Of a DNA stretch of 64,000 nucleotides, positions 8,219 through 18,409 are shown in pieces. The notes beneath the pieces are model-generated. The model was given only the letters and a program-made list of their open reading frames with translations, searched no databases and was not told where the DNA came from. The position numbers and the translations under genes were made by a program. This stretch comes from Streptomyces rubiginosohelvolus. GTDB lineage: Bacteria; Actinomycetota; Actinomycetes; Streptomycetales; Streptomycetaceae. The stretch covers positions 496,001 to 560,000 of the forward strand of contig NZ_BMTW01000001.1 in the NCBI RefSeq assembly GCF_014649875.1, in the 5' to 3' direction. Numbering within the stretch: position 1 is the first letter of the stretch; every line of letters begins with the position of its first letter.

Positions 8219-8677
8219 TCAGTGCTGCTGTGCCGGGAGCTTGGCGAGGGAGAGGGCCTCGGCGTCGGGCTCGACCTCGCTGGTGCAGTGGCCGCAGCGG
8301 GAGGCGACGGCGGGGATCTCGCTGAAGCAGCGCGGGCAGTCGCGGAGGGCGGCCTTGATGTCGACGGCCTCTTCCTTCGCGAAGCGGTTCTGGACCTTGG
8401 CCATGGGGACCACGACGCAGAAGTAGAGGACCGCGGCGGTGATGATGAAGGCGATGGCGGCGCTGACGAAGAGGCCGTAGGGGAAGTCGACCCCGTCGAC
8501 CGTGTAGTGGGCCTTGCTGAAGTCGCCGGTGCCGCGGGTGGCGAGGCCGATCAGCGGGGTGATGAAGGCGTTGCTGAAGCCGGTGACGACCGCGGTGAAG
8601 GCGGCACCGATGGCGAGACCGATCGCCATCGAGATGACGTTCCCGCGCAGGATGAAGTCCTTGAACCCGTTCAGCAC
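8219..8677 (-). CDS. mscL: Large-conductance mechanosensitive channel with C-terminal zinc-ribbon-like tail
   Basis: A 152-residue MscL, the pressure valve that opens under hypo-osmotic shock. It begins GFKDFILRGNVISMAIGLAIG with the first transmembrane helix and the glycine-rich AxGxAxGAAF gate, a periplasmic loop, and the second helix AAIAFIITAAVLYFCVVVPMAK. After it comes a tail with CPRC and CGHC pairs spaced 11 residues apart, a rubredoxin-like knuckle absent from E. coli MscL. The start is GTG 8675-8677 with GGAGAG upstream; longer frames add an unlikely N-terminus. Confidence 0.92.
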   Translation of the reverse strand: MLNGFKDFILRGNVISMAIGLAIGAAFTAVVTGFSNAFITPLIGLATRGTGDFSKAHYTVDGVDFPYGLFVSAAIAFIITAAVLYFCVVVPMAKVQNRFAKEEAVDIKAALRDCPRCFSEIPAVASRCGHCTSEVEPDAEALSLAKLPAQQH

Positions 8678-8792
8678 TGCTCTCTCTCCTCGTTTTCCCG
8701 ACGTGTCCACGCCGAATACGTGACGTATACAGCCAAGACCATGCCCTGCGGCGAAGGCCGCGGGCAAACCGATCTTGCGGGGTCGGGAACCC

Positions 8793-10424
8793 TCAGAAGA
8801 GGCTGACGGCGGCGAAGCGCAGGACGGCCTGCGGGACTCCGGAAAGCAGGATTCCGGCGGCGGATGTGAGGACGATCGCCGTGGTGAGCGGGGTGGGGGC
8901 CCGGAATCGGGGCGGTGCGGCGGAGGCCGGGGCTCCGGTGGCCGCCCCGGTCTTCTCCGGGGCTCCGTCCGGCGTGCGGAAGAGGATCGCTGTCCACTGA
9001 AGGTAGTAGTAGAGGGCGATCACCACGTTGACGGCCATCACGACGGCGAGCCAGCCGAGGCCCGCGTCGACCGCCGCGGAGAAGACGGTGACCTTCGCGA
9101 AGAGCCCGATGATGCCGGGCGGCAGTCCGGCCAGGCAGAGCAGGAAGAACCCGAGGGCCAGGGCGGCCAGGGGACGGGTGGCGTACAGGCCCCGGTAGTC
9201 GGCGATCCGGTTGCCGGGGTGGGTACGGGCGACGAGGGCGGCGACCGCGAACGCGCCCAGGTTCACGACGGCGTACATGAGGGCGTACGCCACCGTGGAG
9301 CCGATCTGCTCGTCGCTGGAGTACGCGGCGGCGGCGATCGGGACCAGGAGGTAGCCGGCCTGGGCGACCGAGGACCAGGCCAGGAGGCGGACGGCGCTGC
9401 GGGCGCGGGTGGCGTTCTGGCGGAGGGCCGCGACGTTGCCGACGGTCATGGTGAGCGCGGCGAGGACGGCGAGGGCGGGCCCCCAGACGTCCGCATAGGA
9501 GGGGAACGCGATGACGGTCACCAGAATGAGGCCCGAAAACCCTACGGCCTTCCCCACCACGGAGAGATACGCGGCGATCGGGAGGGGCGCGCCGACATAG
9601 GTGTCGGGGACCCAGAAGTGGAAGGGCGCGGCGGCCGTCTTGAAGGCGAAGCCGACGAGCGTCAGGGCCACCCCGGTCTTGGCGAGGGTGTCGAGGACCG
9701 GGGAGACGTCGTCGAGACGGTCGGCGATCTCGGTGAGGTGCAGGGTGCCGGTGGCCGCGTACACGAAGCTGACGCCGAGCAGCATGACGGCGGTGGCGAC
9801 GACGGAGGAGAGGAAGAACTTCAGCGCGGCCTCGGAGGAGCGCCGGTCGCCGCGCTTGATGCCGACGAGGGCGAACGCGGGCAGGGAGGCGACTTCGAGG
9901 GCGACGACGAGCGTGGCGAGGTCACGGGAGGCGGGCAGCAAGGCCGCTCCCGAGGCGGAGGCCAGGAGCAGGAACCAGTACTCCCCCGCCGGCAGCTCGC
10001 GGGTGTCGTCGAGCGAGAGCAGGACGGTGAGGAACGCGCCGCCGAGGACGAGTGCCTGGATGACGACGGTGAAGTGGTCGGCGGTGTAGCTGCACGCCTG
10101 GGCGCCGGAGGTGACGCAGAAGGTGGACCGGTCACCGGAGCGCAGGGGGATCAGGAACGCCAGGGCGGCGGCGAGCGCGGTGAGGGTGGCGTACCCGAGG
10201 AGCCGTTTGCGGTGGGCGGGCAGGAACAGGTCGGCGACGAGGACGGCCAGGGCGGCCAGCGCGGTGAGGGTGGGGGGCGCGATGGCAAGCCAGTCGATGG
10301 ACTGGACGACGCTGGGGGCGTCGGCCGCGAGGAGGCTTCCGGCGGCGTCGCCGGTGCCGGGTGCCGTCGTGGCCGGGGCGTGCGCGAGGGGGCTTGTGGC
10401 GGTGGGGCTGAGGTCCGCGTTCAC
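8793..10424 (-). CDS. nuoN: NADH-quinone oxidoreductase subunit N
   Basis: A 543-residue antiporter-like membrane subunit of respiratory complex I with about 13-14 transmembrane helices. The Nuo L/M/N core is seen in LVVALEVASLPAFALVG (conserved Glu of TM5), the lysine helix FKTAAAPFHFWVPDTY and the later SSVAQAGYLLVP. It contributes one proton-pumping unit. The GTG start at 10422-10424 overlaps the nuoM TGA. It is the last gene of the operon; mscL follows on the same strand after 115 bases. Confidence 0.95.
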   Translation of the reverse strand: MNADLSPTATSPLAHAPATTAPGTGDAAGSLLAADAPSVVQSIDWLAIAPPTLTALAALAVLVADLFLPAHRKRLLGYATLTALAAALAFLIPLRSGDRSTFCVTSGAQACSYTADHFTVVIQALVLGGAFLTVLLSLDDTRELPAGEYWFLLLASASGAALLPASRDLATLVVALEVASLPAFALVGIKRGDRRSSEAALKFFLSSVVATAVMLLGVSFVYAATGTLHLTEIADRLDDVSPVLDTLAKTGVALTLVGFAFKTAAAPFHFWVPDTYVGAPLPIAAYLSVVGKAVGFSGLILVTVIAFPSYADVWGPALAVLAALTMTVGNVAALRQNATRARSAVRLLAWSSVAQAGYLLVPIAAAAYSSDEQIGSTVAYALMYAVVNLGAFAVAALVARTHPGNRIADYRGLYATRPLAALALGFFLLCLAGLPPGIIGLFAKVTVFSAAVDAGLGWLAVVMAVNVVIALYYYLQWTAILFRTPDGAPEKTGAATGAPASAAPPRFRAPTPLTTAIVLTSAAGILLSGVPQAVLRFAAVSLF

Positions 10425-12109
10425 GACTTGCCTCCTGCGAGAAGCTGCTGCACGGCGGGGTCGGTGAGGCCGAGGAGGACGGCGGGCCAGAGGCCGGCGA
10501 CGACGGTGAGCGCGGCGAGCGGGGTCCAGGCGGCGGCTTCGTACGGGTGGATGTCGGCGAGCTGCGGGGTGGTGGCCGTACGGGAGCCGGCGCTCCCGGA
10601 CGGCCGGGAACCGGCGGCTCCGGACGGCTCCGAACCGTCGGGCGTCTGCGGGGCCTGCTCTTCGGGCGACAGCCGGGAGTGGGGCGCGTGCTCGCCCATG
10701 CAGACGCGGCGGACGACGATGAGCATGTACGCGGCGGTGAGCAGGGTGCCGAACGCCCCGATGGCCATGAAGGTGCGGAACGCGGGGCGGCTGAGGCCTT
10801 CGGCCGGGCTGTAGGCGCCGAACAGGGTGAGCATCTCGCCCCAGAATCCGGCGAGTCCGGGCAGGCCGAGCGAGGCGACGGCGGCGAAGGCGAGCAGCGC
10901 GCCGAGGCGGGGGGCCCGGCCGTAGAGGGCGGCTCCGGTCGCTCCGGCGAGGGTGTCGAGGTCGGCGGTGCCGTAGCGGTCCTTGATCGCGCCGACCAGG
11001 AAGAACAGCAGGCCGGTGATGAGGCCGTGGGCGATGTTGGCGAAGAGCGCGCCGTTGACCCCGGTGGGGGTCATGGTGGCGATGCCGAGCAGGACGAAGC
11101 CCATGTGGCCGACGGACGAGTACGCGATGAGCCGCTTGAGGTCGCCCTTGGCGCCGGTACGGGCCAGGGCCAGGCAGGCGAGGGACCCGTAGACGATGCC
11201 GACGACGGCGAACGCGGCGAGGTAGGGCGCGAAGGTGCGCATGCCGTCCGGCGCGACGGGGAGCAGGATCCGGACGAATCCGTACGTCCCCATCTTCAGC
11301 AGGACGCCCGCGAGGAGGACGGATCCGACGGTCGGGGCGGCGGTGTGGGCGTCGGGCAGCCAGCTGTGCAGGGGCCACATCGGGGTCTTCACGGCGAGCC
11401 CGAGACCGATCGCGAGTACGGCGATGACCTGCACGGATGTGGTGAGGCCGCGGCCGTTGTCAGTGGCGAGTGCCACCATGTCGAATGTGCCGCTCTTCAG
11501 CCCGATGAGGAGGAGGCCGAGCAGCATGACGACCGAGCCGAGCAGCGTGTAGAGGATGAACTTCCAGGCGGCCGCCTGCCGTTGGTCGCCGCCCCAGCGA
11601 GCGATGAGGAAGTACATCGGGATGAGGACCATCTCGAAGGCGAGGAAGAAGAGCAGCAGGTCGAGGACGGCGAAGGTGGCCAGGGTGCCGGATTCCAGGA
11701 CGAGGACGAGGGCGACCAACGCCTTCGGTGAGGGGCCCGCGGGCAGCTTGAAGTAGCTGTACAGCGCGCAGAGGAAGGTCAGCAGCGCGGTCAGGACCAG
11801 GAGGGGGAGCGAGATGCCGTCGATGCCGAGGTGGATGCGCACGTCGAGCGCCGGGATCCAGCTGATGTCGGTGGTCGCCTGCATCGTGGCGGGGTGGTCG
11901 TGGTCGAAGCCGGCGGCCAGGACGATCGCGGCGACGAGGACGGCGCCGGTGACGGTCACGCCGTGGCGGAGCACGGCCTGGTCGGGGTTCTTCCCCTTGA
12001 GCCCGGGCGGGGCGGGGAGCAGGGCCGCGAGGGCGCCGAGGAGCGGGGCGACGACGATGAACGCCAGAAGGAACTGCATCACGGACGGGCTGATATCGAT
12101 CACGGTCAC
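10421..12109 (-). CDS. nuoM: NADH-quinone oxidoreductase subunit M
   Basis: A 562-residue antiporter-like subunit. Conserved pieces are DGISLPLLVLTALLTFL, FLAFEMVLIPMYFLIARWGG (essential Glu), the VKTPMWPLHSWLPDAHTAAP helix and SSVGHMGFVLLGIATMT. Between two late helices it has a hydrophilic insert rich in Gly/Ser/Pro (about residues 480-515), which contains two near-identical GSEPSGAAGSRPSGSAGSR-like units and lies on a loop. Both ends overlap neighbouring genes by four bases. Confidence 0.95.
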   Translation of the reverse strand: MTVIDISPSVMQFLLAFIVVAPLLGALAALLPAPPGLKGKNPDQAVLRHGVTVTGAVLVAAIVLAAGFDHDHPATMQATTDISWIPALDVRIHLGIDGISLPLLVLTALLTFLCALYSYFKLPAGPSPKALVALVLVLESGTLATFAVLDLLLFFLAFEMVLIPMYFLIARWGGDQRQAAAWKFILYTLLGSVVMLLGLLLIGLKSGTFDMVALATDNGRGLTTSVQVIAVLAIGLGLAVKTPMWPLHSWLPDAHTAAPTVGSVLLAGVLLKMGTYGFVRILLPVAPDGMRTFAPYLAAFAVVGIVYGSLACLALARTGAKGDLKRLIAYSSVGHMGFVLLGIATMTPTGVNGALFANIAHGLITGLLFFLVGAIKDRYGTADLDTLAGATGAALYGRAPRLGALLAFAAVASLGLPGLAGFWGEMLTLFGAYSPAEGLSRPAFRTFMAIGAFGTLLTAAYMLIVVRRVCMGEHAPHSRLSPEEQAPQTPDGSEPSGAAGSRPSGSAGSRTATTPQLADIHPYEAAAWTPLAALTVVAGLWPAVLLGLTDPAVQQLLAGGKS

Positions 12110-14106
12110 GACCCCGCGTTGACGTTGGCGAAGACGACGGCGGCGATCGCCAGGGCGAGGGACCCGGCGAGCAGGGCGCTGACGTAGGTCTGCACGTTGC
12201 CGGTCTGGGCCCGGCGGACAGCGGTGCCGAGGAGGCGGGTGACGGCGCCCGTTCCGTTGACGTAGGTGTCGACGACCTCGCGGTCCAGGAAGCGGACGAG
12301 GCGGGCTGCTGCCCGGACGGGCCGGACGAACAGCGCCGTGTACAGGGCGTCGAGGTGGAAGCCGGTGACCGCGTGGCGGTGCAGCGGGCCCAGGAGGAGC
12401 CTGCCGGGGTCGGCCGGGTCGGGGGCGTCCGCGATGGTGCCGTAGGCGGCGGTGTGGGACGTCATGGCCTCGGCTTCGACGAGAGCGGGTTCGGCGCCCG
12501 GGTGGGCGGCCACGGCTCCGATGGGGGTGCGGGCGGCGAGGGCTGTGGTGTGCCGCCAGGCGCCGTAGGTGACGAGGCCGCCGACGAGCGTGACGCCGGT
12601 GGAGAGGACGGCGGTGGTGAGGGACGGCGTGAGGGCGTGCCCGTCGAACCAGTCGCCGAGGATGCCGGCGGTGAGGCCGAAGCCGATGGTGGGGACGGCC
12701 AGGATCCACAGGACGGAGGTCATGGCGAGGGGCTGCCTGCCGTGGTCGGGGACTTCGGCCCCGCGGCCGCGGAAGGCGAGGAGCCAGAGGCGTACGGCGT
12801 AGGAGGCGGTCAGGACGGCGGCGAGGAGCCCGGCGATCAGGATCGTCCAGCCCGCGGCGGCCGGGGCGGCGGTCCGGTCCCCCAGCGCGGTGTGCTCGGC
12901 GGCGACGAGGACGGCTTCCTTGGAGAAGAAGCCGGCGAACGGCGGGATGGCGGCCAGCGCGAGGAGCGCGACGGTCATCGTCCAGTAGGCGTCCGGGATA
13001 CGGCGTGCGAGGCCGCTCATCCGGGACATGGCGGCGAGCGAGTTGGTGCCCGCGGCGTGGATGACGACGCCCGCGGCGAGGAAGAGGACGGCTTTGAACG
13101 CACCGTGCGAGATGAGGTGGAAGACGGCCGCGCCCCGGTCGCCGACAGCGAGGGCGCCCGACATGTAGCCGAGCTGACCGATCGTCGAGTAGGCGAGGAC
13201 GCGTTTGATGTCGTCCTGGGCGAGGGCGGCGAGCCCGGACCCGACCATCGTGACGGCGGCCATCACGGCGAGGACGACGAGCGCTGCGCCGGAGGCCGCG
13301 AAGACGGGCAGCAGGCGGGCCACGAAGTAGATGCCGGCGGCGACCATCGTCGCGGCGTGGATGAGCGCGGAGACGGGGGTGGGGCCGGCCATCGCGTCGG
13401 GCAGCCAGGTGTGCAGGGGGAACTGCGCCGACTTGCCCGCGACGCCCGCGAGGAGCAGCAGGGCGATGAGCGTGGGGTGTTCAAGACCGCCGTTGGCGAC
13501 GGCGGCGAGGATCTTGGTGATCCGGAAGCTGCCGGTGTCGGCGGCGAGCGCGAACAGGCCGATCAGGAAGGGGACATCGCCGAGCTTGGTGACCAGGAAG
13601 GCCTTGAGAGAGGCGGCCCGGGCCTCGGGCGTCTCCCAGTAGTGGCCGACGAGGAAGTACGAGCAGATGCCCATGATCTCCCAGCCGACCAGGAGCACCA
13701 TCAGATCGCCCGAGTAGACGACCAGGAGCATCGCGGAGGTGAAGAGGGAGACGAGGGCCGCGTAGGAGGGATAGCGGGCGTCGTCGCGGAGGTAGGCCGT
13801 GGAGTAGAGCTGGACGCAGGTGGCGACGACCGTGACGAGGACGGCGACCAGCACGGCGAAGCCGTCGAGGTGCAGCGCCAGGTCGATCGGGACCGAGCCG
13901 GTGGGCGTGAGCTGGGTCGCGGCGTCGATGGCCCGGCCGCCGCCCTGGCGGACGGCGACCAGCACGGCGAGGACGGCCGCGGTGAGGGTCGGGAGGATCG
14001 CCAGCGGGCGGACGAAGCCGGGGGCGGTACGGCCGACGGCGAGCCCGCCGAGGGCGCCGAGGAACGGGAGGAGGGGGACGAGGGCGGCGAGGGTCGTGGT
14101 GGTCAC
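12106..14106 (-). CDS. nuoL: NADH-quinone oxidoreductase subunit L
   Basis: A 666-residue distal antiporter subunit of complex I. The signature blocks are [25 protein letters not shown] (essential Glu), [32 protein letters not shown] and [10 protein letters not shown]. The C-terminus carries the long amphipathic lateral helix region and a last transmembrane anchor ([17 protein letters not shown]). The start is GTG 14104-14106, overlapping the nuoK stop. Confidence 0.95.
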   Translation of the reverse strand: MTTTTLAALVPLLPFLGALGGLAVGRTAPGFVRPLAILPTLTAAVLAVLVAVRQGGGRAIDAATQLTPTGSVPIDLALHLDGFAVLVAVLVTVVATCVQLYSTAYLRDDARYPSYAALVSLFTSAMLLVVYSGDLMVLLVGWEIMGICSYFLVGHYWETPEARAASLKAFLVTKLGDVPFLIGLFALAADTGSFRITKILAAVANGGLEHPTLIALLLLAGVAGKSAQFPLHTWLPDAMAGPTPVSALIHAATMVAAGIYFVARLLPVFAASGAALVVLAVMAAVTMVGSGLAALAQDDIKRVLAYSTIGQLGYMSGALAVGDRGAAVFHLISHGAFKAVLFLAAGVVIHAAGTNSLAAMSRMSGLARRIPDAYWTMTVALLALAAIPPFAGFFSKEAVLVAAEHTALGDRTAAPAAAGWTILIAGLLAAVLTASYAVRLWLLAFRGRGAEVPDHGRQPLAMTSVLWILAVPTIGFGLTAGILGDWFDGHALTPSLTTAVLSTGVTLVGGLVTYGAWRHTTALAARTPIGAVAAHPGAEPALVEAEAMTSHTAAYGTIADAPDPADPGRLLLGPLHRHAVTGFHLDALYTALFVRPVRAAARLVRFLDREVVDTYVNGTGAVTRLLGTAVRRAQTGNVQTYVSALLAGSLALAIAAVVFANVNAGS

Positions 14107-14504
14107 GTGGTGGCCTCTGCCTTCTTGGTCTTTCCTGTTTGCCCGTCCGCCTGGCCGGGGGCCGTCTCTGCGTCGTCGGGGAGCGTTTCGGCCTCGTCCG
14201 TCTCGGCGGTGTCGCGGAGCCGGTCGATGTCGGAGGTGCCCCGGTTGCGGTAGACGGCCAGGACGATCGCGAGGCCGATGCCGATCTCGGCGGCGGCGAT
14301 GGCGATGGTGAAGAGCGTGAGGGCCTGGCCGGAGTGGAGGGTGTCGCGGAGCCAGACGTCGAAGGCGACGAGGTTGAGGTTGACGGCGTTGAGCATCAGC
14401 TCGACGGACATCAGGACCAGGATCGCGTTGCGGCGGGCGAGGACACCGTAGAGGCCGACGCAAAAGAGGAGGGCGGCGAGGACGGCGGGATAGGCGAGGT
14501 GCAT
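14103..14504 (-). CDS. nuoK: NADH-quinone oxidoreductase subunit K
   Basis: A 133-residue protein with the three short transmembrane helices of NuoK in the first 95 residues. They carry the two buried glutamates of the proton path, in [16 protein letters not shown] and [18 protein letters not shown]. It is about 30 residues longer than E. coli NuoK because of an acidic hydrophilic tail. Four-base overlaps with nuoJ and nuoL. Confidence 0.94.
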   Translation of the reverse strand: MHLAYPAVLAALLFCVGLYGVLARRNAILVLMSVELMLNAVNLNLVAFDVWLRDTLHSGQALTLFTIAIAAAEIGIGLAIVLAVYRNRGTSDIDRLRDTAETDEAETLPDDAETAPGQADGQTGKTKKAEATT

Positions 14505-15184
14505 CAGCGCTGCTCCTCCTTGCCGGGTGTACCGGTCGGGCCGGAGCGGCGCGTGGCGCCCGTGCGCGTGCTCGTACTCGTGTCCCTGCCCGTGCTCGTG
14601 TCCCTGCCCGTGCTCGTGTCTGTGTCGCGTTTGCGGGACAGGACGATCGCGCCGACGAGCGCGGCGAGGAGGAGGACGGAGAGCGCCTCGAAGGGCAGGA
14701 CCCAGTTCCGGAAGAGGAAGGCTCCGGTGACGGCGGTGGAGCCCTGGGCCGGCCCGTCGAGGTCGATCCAGGTCGTACGGAAGGCGTCCACGACGACCCA
14801 GACGAGCGCGGCGGCCGAGGCGAGGGCCACACCGAGGGCCACCCACCGGTTGCCCGAGTCGGCGTCCGGGGAGCGGCCGATGGGGGCCCGGGTGAGCATC
14901 AGGCCGAAGAGGAGGAGGACGACGATGGAACCGACGTAGATCAGTACCTGGACCCAGGCGATGAACTCCGCGGTGAGCAGGAGGTACTCGACGGCCAGTC
15001 CGCCGAGCGCGACGACGAGCCAGAGCGCGGCGTGCACCAGTTGCCTGGTGGTGACGGTGATGACGGCAGCGCCGAGGGTGACGAGGCCGACGAGGAGGAA
15101 CGCGATCTCGACGCCGGACGGGGAGAGGAAGCCGGGGTGGTCGCCTGCGGCAGTGGTGAGCAGAGGGGGTGCGGTGTGCAGCAT
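14504..15184 (-). CDS. nuoJ: NADH-quinone oxidoreductase subunit J
   Basis: A 226-residue membrane subunit with five helices. The family hallmark, the third helix with a pi-bulge, is [20 protein letters not shown]. The C-terminus after the last helix (GAIVLSRKR) is an unusual threonine-rich tail built of DTSTGR units (three in a row) ending in a basic [10 protein letters not shown] stretch. In DNA this is a direct repeat of 18-base units at about 14566-14635. The ATG at 15182-15184 overlaps the nuoI stop. Confidence 0.94.
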   Translation of the reverse strand: MLHTAPPLLTTAAGDHPGFLSPSGVEIAFLLVGLVTLGAAVITVTTRQLVHAALWLVVALGGLAVEYLLLTAEFIAWVQVLIYVGSIVVLLLFGLMLTRAPIGRSPDADSGNRWVALGVALASAAALVWVVVDAFRTTWIDLDGPAQGSTAVTGAFLFRNWVLPFEALSVLLLAALVGAIVLSRKRDTDTSTGRDTSTGRDTSTSTRTGATRRSGPTGTPGKEEQR

Positions 15185-15774
15185 CACGGGGTTCCTCCCT
15201 TCTCGTCCTGCTGTTGCCGGGGCTCTTGCTGCTCCTGCTGTTCCTGTGCGCGTTGGGCAGCGAGCTTGTCGGCGGCCTTGCGGGCGGCGGCGATCTCCTT
15301 CGGCTCCTCCGCGCCGGGGTCGAGGGCGGGCGGCTCCGGCACGGTCCACATCCACTCGCGGAGCTTGTCCCGCTCGTGGGTGAGTTCGTGGATGTCCGTC
15401 TCCGCGTACTCGAACTCGGGTGACCAGAACAGCGCGTCGAAGGGGCACACCTCGATGCAGATACCGCAGTACATGCAGAGGGAGAAGTCGATGGCGAAGC
15501 GGTCGAGGACGTTCCGGCTGCGCTCACGGCCGCCGGGGGCGGCGGGCGGCGACGTCTCCTTGTGGGAGTCGATGTAGATGCACCAGTCGGGGCACTCACG
15601 GGCGCAGAGCATGCAGACCGTGCAGTTCTCCTCGAACAGCCCGATGACCCCCCGGGAGCGGGGCGGGAGCTCGGGCTGGGTGTCCGGGTACTGCGCGGTG
15701 ACGGTCTTCTTCGTCATCGTGCGCAGGGTGACGGCAAGGCCTTTGGCCAGGCCGGATCCGGGGGTCGGGGGCAT
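15184..15774 (-). CDS. nuoI: NADH-quinone oxidoreductase subunit I (2x[4Fe-4S])
   Basis: A 196-residue ferredoxin-like subunit with both cluster motifs intact, [12 protein letters not shown] and [12 protein letters not shown], the N6a/N6b centres that pass electrons towards NuoB. Beyond the core it has a Gln/Glu-rich charged tail ([13 protein letters not shown]). The ATG overlaps the nuoH stop by four bases. In this cluster the usual electron-input subunits (E, F, G) are absent, so its donor here is unclear. Confidence 0.95.
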   Translation of the reverse strand: MPPTPGSGLAKGLAVTLRTMTKKTVTAQYPDTQPELPPRSRGVIGLFEENCTVCMLCARECPDWCIYIDSHKETSPPAAPGGRERSRNVLDRFAIDFSLCMYCGICIEVCPFDALFWSPEFEYAETDIHELTHERDKLREWMWTVPEPPALDPGAEEPKEIAAARKAADKLAAQRAQEQQEQQEPRQQQDEKGGTP

Positions 15775-16742
15775 CAGTTGATCGCCACCTTCACGATGCC
15801 GGTGAGCGCGATCTGCGCGAGGGCGAGCGGGACGAGGGTGGTCCAGGCGAGCTTCTGCAACTGGTCCTCACGCAGGCGCGGGTAGCTGACGCGCAGCCAG
15901 ATGACGACGAACGCGAGGAGGGCGGTCTTGAGGAGGGTCCAGAGCCAGCCGAGTCCGTCGGCGCCGAACGGGCCGTGCCAACCGCCGAGGAAGAGGACGG
16001 TGGTCAGGGCGCACAGGATGACGATGCCCGCGTACTCCGCGAGGAGGAACAGGGCGAAGCGCAGACCGGTGTACTCGGTGTACGCGCCGAAGATGATCTC
16101 GGAGTCGGCCACCGGCATGTCGAACGGCGGTCGCTGGAGTTCGGCGAGACCGGCCACGAAGAAGACCAGGGCGCCGACGATCTGCCAGGGCAGCCACCAC
16201 CACGCGAAGGCGTCGAGGATGCCGGTGAGCGAGACCGTACCGGCCGCCATGGCCACGGAGGCGGCGGCCAGGAGCATCGGCAGCTCGTAGGAGAGGAGTT
16301 GCGCGGCGGTGCGGAGGCCGCCGAGCAGGGAGAACTTGTTGGCGGACGCCCAGCCCGCCATGAGCGAGCCGAGGACGCCGATGCCCATGACGGCGAGCAC
16401 GAAGAAGATGCCCGCGTCGACGACCTGGCCGACCGCGCCGTCGCCGGGGCCGAGGGGGATGACGGCGAGGACGAGGAGGTACGGGAGGAGGGCGACGGCG
16501 GGGGCGAGCTGGAAGACGCGGCGGTCGGCGGCGGCCGGGACCACGTCCTCCTTCTGCGCGAACTTCACGCCGTCCGCGACGAGCTGGGCCCAGCCGTGGA
16601 AACCACCCGCGTACATGGGGCCCAGGCGGCCCTGCATGTGGGCCATCACCTTGTGTTCCGTCTGGCCCACGAGGAGGGGGGCGACCAGGAACACGACGAA
16701 GACGACGGCCAGACGGAGGGCGACGTCGAGAACGTCGTTCAC
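15774..16742 (-). CDS. nuoH: NADH-quinone oxidoreductase subunit H
   Basis: A 322-residue membrane subunit with eight or nine helices that forms much of the quinone chamber. Conserved parts are [19 protein letters not shown], the acidic funnel region [13 protein letters not shown], the [19 protein letters not shown] loop and [18 protein letters not shown]. The GTG at 16740-16742 overlaps the nuoC stop. The open frame upstream of this start is only the antisense of the nuoC tail region. Confidence 0.95.
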   Translation of the reverse strand: MNDVLDVALRLAVVFVVFLVAPLLVGQTEHKVMAHMQGRLGPMYAGGFHGWAQLVADGVKFAQKEDVVPAAADRRVFQLAPAVALLPYLLVLAVIPLGPGDGAVGQVVDAGIFFVLAVMGIGVLGSLMAGWASANKFSLLGGLRTAAQLLSYELPMLLAAASVAMAAGTVSLTGILDAFAWWWLPWQIVGALVFFVAGLAELQRPPFDMPVADSEIIFGAYTEYTGLRFALFLLAEYAGIVILCALTTVLFLGGWHGPFGADGLGWLWTLLKTALLAFVVIWLRVSYPRLREDQLQKLAWTTLVPLALAQIALTGIVKVAIN

Positions 16743-18409
16743 TCGGGATCGCCTCCGGCGGGGTGATCTGTAGCTGGGCTGTCTGGGGCGGGGGGTTGCT
16801 GGTCGGGGGTGGGCTTGTCGCCGGGGTCCGGGGTGTCGCTCGGGTCCGAGGTGTCGCTCGGGTCCGAGGTGCTGCCGGGGTCCGGGGTGTCGCTGGGCGC
16901 GGGGGTGGGGCCGCTGCGCGGGGCTTCTCCCCTGCCCGCCCCTTCCCGAACCGGGGGCTCCGCCCCCGTGCCCCCGCTCCTCAAACGCCGGAGGGGCTGG
17001 GAAGGCGCGTCCGGAGACTCGGCCTCCGGGCCCTCCGGTTCGTCGAAGGCCGGCTGCGCGTCGTGCCACGGGGCATCCGTGCTGCGCACCCGGGGCGGAC
17101 GCGACGGCGGGCCCTCGGGCGCGTCCGACGCCGAGCGCTGGCCGGCCGAGCCTTCCGAAGCGGAGCGGGAACGGCGCGGACCGGCCGCGGGCGACGCGCC
17201 CGGCTCGGGACGCTGACTGGCCAAGCCGTCGGACGCCGACCGGGCACGGCGGGCGGGCCGGGCAGGGGTGGCCTCCAGCTCGTCCGGCTCCGGGCGCTGA
17301 CTGGCCGAACCCTGAGACGCCGAGCGGGAACGGCGAGCCGGAGCGGATGGGGTCTCTGCGGGGGTGTCGGCGGGCGGCTGCTGACTGGCCGAACCCTGAG
17401 ACGCCGAGCGGGAACGGCGAGCCGGAGCGGGCGGGGTCTCCGCAGGACCATCGGCGGGTGGCTGCTGACTCGCAGAACCCTCCGACGCCGAGCGGGAACG
17501 GCGCGGGCGGGTCGCCGCAGGCGTCTCCGGTGTCGCGGGGGTGGCAGCCTGCTCATCGGCCGCCGTGGGGGCCTCCGGGCCGGTGGCCCTGGGCGCCTGC
17601 GTGCCCGACGTCCCAGGGGCAGCCGTGCCGGGGGGCGTGACGGCCTCCGGGCCAGGTGGCGTGGTGGTCTCCGGGCCGGGGGGCGTGGCGCGTTGTGCCG
17701 CCGAGCCCGCGCCCGCCGTGCGGGTGCGGCGGGGCGGGCGGTCGGCCGCAGGGCGGGCGGCCCGGGTCGGGCGGGCGGCGGCCGGGGGGAGTTGGCCCTT
17801 CAGCGGGCCCCATTCGTTCGGGTCGGGGACCCCGGGCGGAAGCATCGCGCGTCGCTTGGGACCGGTGTGGCCCTCCGCCGGCTCCCCCGGCTCCTTCGCC
17901 CCGGGCCAGGCCTTCGCGACGCGCGCGGCCAGGACGAAGTCCTTGCGCAGCGGATGGCCTTCGAAGCCTTCCGGCAGGAGCAGCGGTACGAGATGGGGGT
18001 GGCCGTCGAACGCGACGCCGAACATCTCGTGCGTCTCGCGCTCGTGCCAGGCCGCGCCCGCGTACACGTCGATGGCGCTGGGGAGCACCGCCGCGTCGTG
18101 CGGCACGGTCGTGCGGACCATCAGCCGCCGCACCGTTCCCGTGCCGAGGGACGCGACGTGGGCGCAGACGCGGAAGCCGACGCCCGGTTCGTCCACGGCG
18201 CTGAGCCAGTCGAAGTAGGTGCACCCGAGTTCGTCGCGGGCGGTCCGCAGCGCGGTGAGCCAGTCGGCGGCGGGGACGTCGACGGTCAGCAGGTCGTACG
18301 CCGACTCCGCCGTGGCTTCGGCGCCGAACACGTCGGTGACCGCGTCCGGCAGCCGGTCGTAGGCCCCGGCCCCGGCAGCGGACTCCGCATGCTGGTCGCG
18401 ACCACTCAT
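16739..18409 (-). CDS. nuoC: NADH-quinone oxidoreductase subunit C with a long disordered repeat tail
   Basis: A 556-residue protein. Residues 1-205 are a normal NuoC (30-kDa subunit): [20 protein letters not shown] is the family signature and [13 protein letters not shown] closes the fold. Residues 205-556 are an extension unlike ordinary NuoC: disordered, Pro/Ala/Ser/Arg-rich, with five units of RRSRSASxGSASQ at residues 303, 331, 359, 387 and 412 (28, 28, 28 and 25 apart), followed by an acidic segment with DPSDT repeats. The reading frame is unbroken and ends exactly in the overlap with nuoH, so the tail is real. Start ATG 18407-18409 overlaps nuoB. Confidence 0.9.
   Translation of the reverse strand: MSGRDQHAESAAGAGAYDRLPDAVTDVFGAEATAESAYDLLTVDVPAADWLTALRTARDELGCTYFDWLSAVDEPGVGFRVCAHVASLGTGTVRRLMVRTTVPHDAAVLPSAIDVYAGAAWHERETHEMFGVAFDGHPHLVPLLLPEGFEGHPLRKDFVLAARVAKAWPGAKEPGEPAEGHTGPKRRAMLPPGVPDPNEWGPLKGQLPPAAARPTRAARPAADRPPRRTRTAGAGSAAQRATPPGPETTTPPGPEAVTPPGTAAPGTSGTQAPRATGPEAPTAADEQAATPATPETPAATRPRRSRSASEGSASQQPPADGPAETPPAPARRSRSASQGSASQQPPADTPAETPSAPARRSRSASQGSASQRPEPDELEATPARPARRARSASDGLASQRPEPGASPAAGPRRSRSASEGSAGQRSASDAPEGPPSRPPRVRSTDAPWHDAQPAFDEPEGPEAESPDAPSQPLRRLRSGGTGAEPPVREGAGRGEAPRSGPTPAPSDTPDPGSTSDPSDTSDPSDTPDPGDKPTPDQQPPAPDSPATDHPAGGDPE
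17138..17503. repeat. Five imperfect tandem ~84-bp units inside nuoC
   Basis: The repeat encodes the RS-rich units of the NuoC tail. Two central units are almost identical in DNA: the block with TGGCCGAACCCTGAGACGCC occurs at about 17302 and again at about 17386, one 84-base period apart. This points to recent expansion by slipped replication or recombination. The outer units have diverged and the last spacing is 75 bases. Confidence 0.8.

Noticed and set aside
8775-10814. 679-codon open frame on the plus strand opposite nuoN/nuoM
   Set aside because: Its composition (Gly, Glu, Asp, Arg repeats) is the reverse-frame image of hydrophobic membrane-protein codons; the nuo genes on the other strand are certain.
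12355-14253. 632-codon open frame on the plus strand opposite nuoL
   Set aside because: Same reason: a shadow of NuoL with no domain and no ribosome site.
17138-17503. Possible CRISPR array (regularly spaced repeats)
   Set aside because: Units are tandem and coding, without unique spacers, and no cas genes are near.
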